Below, piece after piece: positions 15,273-20,305 of a stretch of 20,305 nucleotides of DNA. The DNA is taken from the NCBI GenBank assembly GCA_002369525.1, contig DFFN01000089.1, positions 1 to 20,305 on the forward strand. The letters are read 5' to 3'. The translations under genes and the position numbers were made by a program. The notes below the pieces were generated by a model. That model had not been told where the DNA came from. It searched no databases and saw only the letters and a program-made list of their open reading frames with translations. Source of the DNA: Lachnoclostridium sp. UBA3775 (lineage in GTDB: Bacteria; Bacillota; Clostridia; Lachnospirales; Lachnospiraceae). How positions within the stretch are numbered: the stretch's first letter is position 1; the number at the start of each line of letters is the position of its first letter.

Positions 15273-15322
15273 GTAGCAATAAAAAAGAAAAGCGCAATTA
15301 TATGCTTTCGGAGGACAAAATC

Positions 15323-16342
15323 ATGAGTAAAAACATTGACTGGTCAAACTTAGGTTTCGGATATATGCCGACTGCCTACAGCTTTGTTTCAAACTACAAG
15401 AACGGTGCATGGGACGATGGTGAACTCACCACCGACCATAACATTACTCTTAATGAATGCGCCGGTGTTTTTCAGTATGCACAGACAGTATTTGAAGGAC
15501 TTAAAGCCTATACCACAAAGGACGGCGACATTGTAACCTTCAGACCCGATCTGAATGCTTCACGTCTTGCTGACTCGGCAAGAAGACTTAAGATTCCTCC
15601 CTACGATGAGGCTAAATTCATCGAGGCCGTAAAGAAGGTCGTTCTCGCAAATGCAGACTATGTACCTCCCTACGGAAGCGGTGCAACACTTTATATACGT
15701 CCCTACATCATGGGTACAAATTCGGTTATCGGTGTAAAGCCTGCCGATGAATATCAGTTCAGAATCCTTGTAACACCCGTAGGTCCTTACTTCAAGGGCG
15801 GTGCAAAGCCCATCTCCATCAGAGTGTGCGATTACGACCGTGCGGCACCTCACGGAACAGGTAACATCAAAGCAGGTCTTAACTATGCAATGAGCCTTTA
15901 TGCGATCGTTGAGGCACATGAGCAGGGCTTTGACGAGAACATGTACCTTGATGCGGCAACAAGGACAAAGGTTGAGGAGACCGGCGGAGCAAACTTCATT
16001 TTCGTAAAGGGCAACAAGCTCATCACTCCGAAGTCAAACTCCATCCTTCCTTCGATCACACGCCGTTCGCTCTGCATCGTTGCAGAAAAGTATCTCGGCA
16101 TGGAAGTTGAGCACAGGGAAGTGTTCTTCGACGAAGTTAAGGACATGGACGAGTGCGGACTCTGCGGTACCGCAGCAGTAATTTCGCCTGTAGGCCGTAT
16201 CAACGACCATGGCAAGGACATCTTCCTTCCTTCGGGAATGACAGAGATGGGTCCTGTCTGCACAAAGCTTCGTGAGACTCTTACCGGAATCCAGATGGGA
16301 ACGATCAAGGCTCCCGAAGGCTGGATAGTAAAGATTAAATAG
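15323..16342 (+). CDS. ilvE: Branched-chain amino acid aminotransferase
   Basis: PLP-dependent fold-type IV transaminase catalysing the last step of Leu, Ile and Val synthesis and the first step of their breakdown (cytosol). 339 residues, typical of the BCAT2/mammalian-like subgroup. Seen: VFEGLKAY (56-63), FRPDLNASRLADSARRL (73-89), YIRPYIMGT (124-132), the PLP-binding K183 in GNIKAGLNYA, EETGGANFIFV (218-228) and CGTAAVISPVGRI (281-293). A CGLC pair (C278, C281) sits just before the GTAA motif. ATG 15323 is chosen because CGGAGG (15309-15314) lies 8 bases upstream; the in-frame ATG at 15302 precedes that site and has none of its own. It has its own promoter and a following hairpin, so it is probably monocistronic. 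Confidence 0.96.
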   Translation: MSKNIDWSNLGFGYMPTAYSFVSNYKNGAWDDGELTTDHNITLNECAGVFQYAQTVFEGLKAYTTKDGDIVTFRPDLNASRLADSARRLKIPPYDEAKFIEAVKKVVLANADYVPPYGSGATLYIRPYIMGTNSVIGVKPADEYQFRILVTPVGPYFKGGAKPISIRVCDYDRAAPHGTGNIKAGLNYAMSLYAIVEAHEQGFDENMYLDAATRTKVEETGGANFIFVKGNKLITPKSNSILPSITRRSLCIVAEKYLGMEVEHREVFFDEVKDMDECGLCGTAAVISPVGRINDHGKDIFLPSGMTEMGPVCTKLRETLTGIQMGTIKAPEGWIVKIK

Positions 16343-16384
16343 ATTTTACGGGGTGGCGGAGCAACAACTGCTGCCCCTTAAAAT
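16343..16384 (+). terminator. Hairpin after ilvE
   Basis: ATTTTACGGGGTGGC pairs with GCTGCCCCTTAAAAT around a 12-base loop; the core GGGGTGGC/GCTGCCCC includes two G-U pairs and the outer arms are A/T. It begins directly after the ilvE stop. The stretch after the stem (ATTTCTC) is only moderately U-rich, so it could be a terminator, a partial attenuator for the following lipoprotein gene, or a 3'-end stabiliser. Confidence 0.5.
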
Positions 16385-16424
16385 ATTTCTCAAAAGAGAA
16401 AGAAAAAGAAAGGAAAGCAAACAA

Positions 16425-17471
16425 ATGAGAAAAAGAATTTTAACAGGCGCATGCGCATTTATCATGGCTTTAAGCCTTGCAGCATGCGGATCAAGCTCAA
16501 GTTCATCAAAGGACAGCTCATCGGCTGCATCAAGCTCGGCAGAGTCAAGCTCCGCAGAGTCAAGCTCCGCAGAATCAAGTTCCGCAGAATCGAGCTCCGC
16601 AGAATCAAGTTCCGCAGAATCGAGCTCGGCAGAATCAAGCTCGGCAGAATCAAGCTCCGCTGAATCATCAAGCGCTTCGGATGCAAAGAAATATGATTCC
16701 GCACTCAGCCTTTTTGCAGATGCTGACGCAAAAGAAGCCAACTACAGTGTGAAGAGTTCAATGGGCTTCGAAATCAAATATGTTATGGGCGGTAAAGAGA
16801 ACACCATGACCATGTCCAACAAGAGTGAGGGAGATTACACCGTAAACTACGGACATGTTTTTGAGACCTCCTCGATAAGCGGTATGGGAGCTTTCTTTGA
16901 CGGCGATGAGAAAAAAGAAGTTTACTATGTTGTAGGACAGTCGGGCATTTCCAAATTGGAAAAGGCCGAAACCGATGATGTATGGACAGGAACCCACGAA
17001 GACAGTTTTGGAGACGATTCCGGTGAATTCGTTGATTCATTGCTCGAAAATAATGAAGTAATGAAATCTGCAAAGCTTGAAGAAACAGCTGACGGATATA
17101 AGGTAACCATCGATCTTAACGGGGTTGATCCCAGTTCATTTTTCGGTATGGACGAGCCTCTTGAAAACGTAAGCGTGACCGGAAACATGGTATTTACCTT
17201 TGATAAAGACGCAAATCTTGTTTCGCTTGAAACAAAGGACGTAAAGGCTGAAGGCGAAGGCCTTGCAAAGGGCTTCTTCCAGAGCGGTGAAGATACGGTA
17301 GACGCTGAAAGCGCTTCTGCAGTGATCAACATCAGTGCCGAATACAGCAAGCACGGCCAGATCAAAGATGATGATATCAGACCTTCGACTGAAATCATTG
17401 AGAAAACCGAGTTCCATGATTTCGATGAAAACCCGGATGATGATGATTCTGTCGGAGAGGACGACGTATAG
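16425..17471 (+). CDS. Lipoprotein with Ser-rich AESSS repeat linker, function unknown
   Basis: The 348-residue product has a lipoprotein signal MRKRILTGACAFIMALSLAAC (lipid Cys at 21), then a linker of about 60 residues made of Ser runs and nine AESSS units, then a globular part (about 85-330) and an acidic tail (DFDENPDDDDSVGEDD). The globular part contains alternating strand-like segments such as KVTIDLNGVDPSSFF and VTGNMVFTFDKDANLVSLE. These resemble LolA-like or DUF6612-type lipoprotein domains of Firmicutes, a suggestion only. The linker probably lifts the domain through the peptidoglycan. ATG 16425 follows AAAGGAAAG at about 10 bases; an upstream in-frame ATG (16353) lies inside the ilvE hairpin. 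No separate promoter is obvious. A strong terminator follows. Confidence 0.85.
   Translation: MRKRILTGACAFIMALSLAACGSSSSSSKDSSSAASSSAESSSAESSSAESSSAESSSAESSSAESSSAESSSAESSSAESSSASDAKKYDSALSLFADADAKEANYSVKSSMGFEIKYVMGGKENTMTMSNKSEGDYTVNYGHVFETSSISGMGAFFDGDEKKEVYYVVGQSGISKLEKAETDDVWTGTHEDSFGDDSGEFVDSLLENNEVMKSAKLEETADGYKVTIDLNGVDPSSFFGMDEPLENVSVTGNMVFTFDKDANLVSLETKDVKAEGEGLAKGFFQSGEDTVDAESASAVINISAEYSKHGQIKDDDIRPSTEIIEKTEFHDFDENPDDDDSVGEDDV
16539..16673 (+). repeat. Nine tandem 15-base repeats encoding AESSS
   Basis: Consensus GCAGAATCAAGCTCC, in frame. Units 1 and 2 are identical. Units 3-4 and 5-6 form a 30-base super-repeat differing only in the final base. Unit 9 has changed serine codons. 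A related unit (AASSS, 16524-16538) precedes the array. Variation is almost entirely synonymous. Confidence 0.95.
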
Positions 17472-17500
17472 TCCGATCGTAAAAACCGGTATCAGGTGAT

Positions 17501-17545
17501 AAAAGCCTCTAAGTTCTGTCAAGGCAGATTTTAGGGGCTTTTTTT
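17501..17545 (+). terminator. Strong rho-independent terminator
   Basis: AAAAGCCTCTAA (17501-17512) pairs over 12 bases (one G-U) with TTAGGGGCTTTT (17531-17542), with an inner TCTG/CAGA pairing in the loop, followed by a continuing T-run to 17545. It ends the Ser-rich lipoprotein transcript. Confidence 0.92.
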
Positions 17546-17546
17546 G

Positions 17547-17575
17547 TTGTATATTTCTGAGCTTTATGGTAGAAT
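17547..17575 (+). promoter_or_regulatory. Promoter of the polyamine operon
   Basis: TTGTAT (17547-17552), a 17-base spacer and TAGAAT (17570-17575) with TGG directly before it (extended -10). It begins two bases after the terminator T-run and lies about 44 bases before the speA start. Confidence 0.6.
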
Positions 17576-17618
17576 ACTCTGTGCATGTTTTTCAAAAACT
17601 ATTAATGAGGAAACGAGA

Positions 17619-19070
17619 ATGAACATAGACAGGCAGAAACAGACGCCGATATTTACGGCGCTGGAAAAATTCAGAAAGCAGAGAGTTGTGCCCTTTGACG
17701 TGCCCGGACATAAAAGAGGACGCGGAAACCCCGAGCTTGTGGAGCTTCTGGGAGACCGCTGCGTCGGAATTGACGTCAATTCCATGAAGCCTCTTGACAA
17801 TCTCTGTCACCCCGTTTCGGTTATCAAGGAGGCGGAAGAGCTTGTGGCCGATGCTTTCGGCGCGGCGCATGCCTTTCTGATGGTTGGCGGAACAACCTCG
17901 AGCGTACAGGGAATGGTCCTTTCGGCATGTAAGGCCGGGGACAAGATAATCATGCCCCGAAATGTTCATAAAAGCGCGATAAACGCACTGGTACTGTGCG
18001 GCGCCGTTCCGGTATATATCGATCCGAAGGTCGACAAAAAGCTCGGTATTCCGCTCGGAATGGAAGTGAGCGATGTGAGGGCAGCGATGGAAGCCAATAA
18101 GGATGCCGTTGCGATCTTCATCAATAACCCGACCTATTACGGAATATGCTCAAATCTTAAGGAGCTTGTGTCTCTTGCACATGAGTACGGGATGCTGGCA
18201 CTGGTCGACGAGGCCCACGGCACTCATCTTTATTTCGATGAGAAGCTTCCGGTGTCGGCGATGGAGGCGGGAGCCGATATGGCAGCGGTCTCCATGCACA
18301 AATCGGGCGGAAGCCTGACACAGAGCTCGATACTGCTTCTGGGTCCTGAAATGAACGAGCGCTATGTCAGCCAGATAATAAATCTTACCCAGACCACAAG
18401 CGCATCCTATCTTCTGATGGCGAGCCTCGATATTTCAAGGAGGAACCTTGCACTTCGCGGCAGGCAGTCCTTTGAAAAGGTGGCTTCGATGGCAAGCTAT
18501 GCAAGGGACGAGATCAATGCCATCGGGGGCTACTATGCCTACGGGCGCGAGCTGATAAACGGCGGCAGCGTCTATGATTTCGACGTTACAAAGCTTGCGG
18601 TATATACAAGGGATATCGGTCTTGCAGGAATCGAGGTTTATGACCTTCTCCGCGATGAGTACGACATCCAGATAGAATTCGGCGACATAAGCAACATCCT
18701 TGCCTATATTTCGATAGGCGACAGAATTCAGGATATCGAAAGGCTCGTAGGTGCCCTTGCGGACATTAAACGGCTATACTCGAAGGACGTGACCGACGTC
18801 TTTATTTCGGAATATATCCCGCCCGCTGTTGTGGCAACACCCCAGCAGGCATTTTACGCGCCGAAGGAAAATCTGCCGGTAAAGGAAACGGCAGGCAAGG
18901 TATGCGCGGAGTTTGTAATGTGCTATCCTCCGGGCATTCCGATCCTTGCACCCGGCGAGATCATAACAAAAGAAATCATTGAATATATCGAGTATGCAAA
19001 GGAAAAAGGCTGCTCGATGCAGGGACCCGAGAGCCCTGATATATCAAGACTTAACGTGATAAAATACTGA
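17619..19070 (+). CDS. speA: Arginine decarboxylase (Orn/Lys/Arg decarboxylase family, short Gram-positive type)
   Basis: PLP-dependent fold-type I decarboxylase; arginine to agmatine is the likeliest reaction, the first step of polyamine synthesis. 483 residues, close to the roughly 490 of B. subtilis SpeA and lacking the N-terminal wing domain of E. coli inducible decarboxylases. Seen: FDVPGHKRGRG (26-36), FLMVGGTTSSVQGM (86-99), NNPTYYGI (169-176), the PLP-contacting DEAHGTHLYF (197-206), the PLP-binding K228 in SMHKSGGSLTQSS, and a C-terminal YPPGIPILAPGE segment. ATG 17619 follows GAGG at 17607-17610; the open frame extends upstream to 17544 but that part overlaps the terminator and promoter. 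Lysine or ornithine specificity cannot be excluded from sequence, but the adjacent speE and dehydrogenase support a polyamine role. Confidence 0.9.
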   Translation: MNIDRQKQTPIFTALEKFRKQRVVPFDVPGHKRGRGNPELVELLGDRCVGIDVNSMKPLDNLCHPVSVIKEAEELVADAFGAAHAFLMVGGTTSSVQGMVLSACKAGDKIIMPRNVHKSAINALVLCGAVPVYIDPKVDKKLGIPLGMEVSDVRAAMEANKDAVAIFINNPTYYGICSNLKELVSLAHEYGMLALVDEAHGTHLYFDEKLPVSAMEAGADMAAVSMHKSGGSLTQSSILLLGPEMNERYVSQIINLTQTTSASYLLMASLDISRRNLALRGRQSFEKVASMASYARDEINAIGGYYAYGRELINGGSVYDFDVTKLAVYTRDIGLAGIEVYDLLRDEYDIQIEFGDISNILAYISIGDRIQDIERLVGALADIKRLYSKDVTDVFISEYIPPAVVATPQQAFYAPKENLPVKETAGKVCAEFVMCYPPGIPILAPGEIITKEIIEYIEYAKEKGCSMQGPESPDISRLNVIKY

Positions 19071-19085
19071 GAAAGGGAGCGGAGC

Positions 19086-19955
19086 ATGGATTACTGGTTC
19101 AGCGAATACCACACCGGCAACGTAAAGATGTCGGTTCGAGTGGAAAAACAATTATACAGCGGGCAGAGCGATTTCCAGCGTATTGACGTGTTTGATTCGC
19201 CCGAATTCGGCCGCTTCATAACCTCTGACGGCAGCGTCATCTTTTCCGAAAAGGACGAGTTCGTCTATGATGAGATGATAGTTCATGTGCCTATGGCCGT
19301 GCACCCCAATGCGAAAAGAATACTCGTTATCGGCGGCGGCGACGGCGGCGTGGCAAGAGAGCTTTCATACTATGACGAGATCGAGTCGATTGAGGTGGTC
19401 GAGCCCGACGAGATGTTTGTGGAGGTCTGCAAAGAATTTTTCCCGGACAATGCAAGGGGACTTGAGGACCCCAGGGTTACGATATACTATCAGGACGGAC
19501 TGAGGTTTTTAAGGAGCCGTCACAACGAATATGACCTGATAATAAATGATGCGACAGACCCTCTGGGACACACTGCAGGACTTTTTACAAAGGAATTTTA
19601 CGGAAGCTGCTACAAGGCGCTGCGCGAGGACGGCATCATGGTATACCAGCATGGTTCGCCCTTCTTTGACGAGGACGAGGAGCCCTGCCGTTCAATGCAC
19701 AGAAAGGCTTTCAGAAGCTTTCCGATCAGCAGGGTATATCAGGCGCACATTCCGACCTGCCCTGCCGGATACTGGCTTTTCGGCTTCGGCTCGAAAAAAT
19801 ACAAACCGCTCGATTTTGACGCGAAAAGATGGAATGACAGGCACATAAAAACCTGGTACTATACGACAAATCTCCACAAGGGAGCGTTTATGCTTCCGAG
19901 ATATGTTGAAGACCTCCTCGAAGAGGAAGAAGAAAAAAACAAAGGCAGAAATTAG
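19086..19955 (+). CDS. speE: Polyamine aminopropyltransferase (spermidine synthase)
   Basis: Transfers aminopropyl from decarboxylated SAM to putrescine (or agmatine/another amine). 289 residues. Seen: the N-terminal beta-strand domain (QSDFQRIDVFDSPEFGRFI), FVYDEMIVHVPM (59-70), the SAM-site GGGDGGVARE (83-92), EVVEPDE (103-109), QDGLRFL (136-142), the catalytic-loop INDATDPLGHTAGLFT (153-168), and YQAHIPTCPAGYWLFGFGSK near 219-238. These are standard SpeE motifs. It lies 15 bases after speA with a GGGAGCGGAG ribosome site and 16 bases before the dehydrogenase gene. No speD (SAM decarboxylase) is visible in the window, so the source of decarboxylated SAM must be elsewhere. The acidic C-terminus (EEEEEKNK) is an unremarkable tail. 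Confidence 0.94.
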   Translation: MDYWFSEYHTGNVKMSVRVEKQLYSGQSDFQRIDVFDSPEFGRFITSDGSVIFSEKDEFVYDEMIVHVPMAVHPNAKRILVIGGGDGGVARELSYYDEIESIEVVEPDEMFVEVCKEFFPDNARGLEDPRVTIYYQDGLRFLRSRHNEYDLIINDATDPLGHTAGLFTKEFYGSCYKALREDGIMVYQHGSPFFDEDEEPCRSMHRKAFRSFPISRVYQAHIPTCPAGYWLFGFGSKKYKPLDFDAKRWNDRHIKTWYYTTNLHKGAFMLPRYVEDLLEEEEEKNKGRN

Positions 19956-19971
19956 GTGAAAGGAGCCCGAT

Positions 19972-20305
19972 ATGAGCAGAGTTTTGGTTATCGGCTGCGG
20001 CGGCGTAGCCTCCGTGGCAATTCAGAAAATATGTCAGAATGACAAGGTCTTTGATGAAATGTGCATCGCAAGCCGCACTGTTTCAAAGTGCGACGCCCTG
20101 AAGGATAAAATTGAAAAGCAGGGTGTTTCATCAACAAAAATAACTACCGCCAAGGTAGACGCCGACAAGGTTTCGGAGCTTACAGAGCTTATTAAGTCCT
20201 ACCAACCCGATGTCGTGCTTAACGTTGCCCTTCCCTATCAGGATCTTACGATAATGGATGCCTGCCTTGAATGCGGCGTGAACTATGTCGATACCGCAAA
20301 CTATG
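19972..20305 (+). CDS. Saccharopine dehydrogenase-family protein, probable carboxynorspermidine synthase (5' part)
   Basis: 111 residues are visible before the right edge. They begin MSRVLVIGCGGVASVAIQKI, a Rossmann NAD(P)-binding strand with GCGGVA. Further on are IASRTVSKCDAL (after the second strand, cofactor selectivity region), VDADKVSELTELI, DVVLNVALPYQDLTIMDACL and CGVNYVDTANY. These are typical of the saccharopine dehydrogenase/carboxynorspermidine dehydrogenase family. Placement right after speA and speE points to carboxy(nor)spermidine dehydrogenase, which condenses aspartate semialdehyde with putrescine or diaminopropane. AAAGGAG (19959-19965) lies 6 bases before the ATG. The carboxynorspermidine decarboxylase partner would be expected just beyond the window; lysine-pathway saccharopine dehydrogenase is the less likely alternative. 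Confidence 0.82.
   Translation, partial: MSRVLVIGCGGVASVAIQKICQNDKVFDEMCIASRTVSKCDALKDKIEKQGVSSTKITTAKVDADKVSELTELIKSYQPDVVLNVALPYQDLTIMDACLECGVNYVDTANY

Larger units (their letters stand above)
15129..15322. other. Divergent promoter region between the signalling operon and ilvE
   Basis: This AT-rich spacer of 194 bases holds one clear promoter in each direction (listed separately). The leaders are short, and I see no T-box or other long structured leader before ilvE. Confidence 0.7.

Noticed and set aside
15180..15322. T-box or other riboswitch leader before ilvE
   Set aside because: The promoter places the transcript start about 44 bases before the ATG, too short for such a leader, and no T-box sequence or antiterminator is seen.
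16451..16752. Several overlapping open frames on both strands across the AESSS array, with Arg/Ile, Gln/Asn-Ala or Leu-Asp-Ser-Ala-Glu repeats
   Set aside because: A 15-base repeat is a multiple of three, so every frame without a stop in one unit stays open through the array. They are shadows of the lipoprotein gene, without ribosome sites.

Overview
The window looks like a chromosome segment of a low-to-moderate GC Gram-positive Clostridia, most likely a Lachnospiraceae relative (Butyrivibrio or Roseburia type). This is inferred from strong AGGAGG-type ribosome binding sites, lipoproteins with Gram-positive lipoboxes, a Gram-positive type signal peptidase I, a Gram-positive type arginine decarboxylase, and large multi-domain hybrid kinases and receiver-GGDEF proteins. 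Most genes are chromosomal housekeeping genes. I see no phage, IS element, CRISPR array, rRNA or tRNA.

Layout. (1) 1-640, minus: 5' part of class II fructose-bisphosphate aldolase. (2) 641-924: divergent control region with a near-consensus plus-strand promoter and an inverted/direct repeat cluster. (3) 925-1748, plus: two overlapping small genes of unknown function, the first a probable lipoprotein. (4) 1785-7996, plus: a tightly packed probable operon of signal peptidase I, a CapA-like lipoprotein, a TPR lipoprotein, HflX, thymidylate synthase and dihydrofolate reductase. The last two form the dTMP/folate cycle pair; the first three are envelope functions. (5) 15192 down to 7997, minus: a three-gene signalling operon. 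It runs in order REC-GGDEF-degenerate GGDEF-REC, then a membrane hybrid histidine kinase ending in HPt, then a membrane hybrid histidine kinase whose C-terminus is a complete DegV-type (fatty-acid-binding) domain. (6) 15244-16384, plus: branched-chain aminotransferase ilvE with its own promoter and a downstream hairpin. (7) 16425-17547, plus: a lipoprotein with nine AESSS repeats and a strong terminator. (8) 17547-20305, plus: a polyamine operon of arginine decarboxylase, spermidine synthase and the start of a carboxynorspermidine/saccharopine dehydrogenase-family gene.

The most unusual item is the signalling operon, above all the histidine kinase-receiver-DegV fusion. The operon contains every part of a possible phosphorelay: two membrane kinases, three canonical receivers within four intact REC copies plus a degenerate one, one HPt domain, and a catalytically intact diguanylate cyclase domain. 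It could couple fatty-acid or membrane-lipid state to c-di-GMP. That coupling is inference; the domain order is read directly from the sequence. The operon's last stop codon abuts the stop codon of folA with no bases between, so the two convergent operons have no room for separate terminators.
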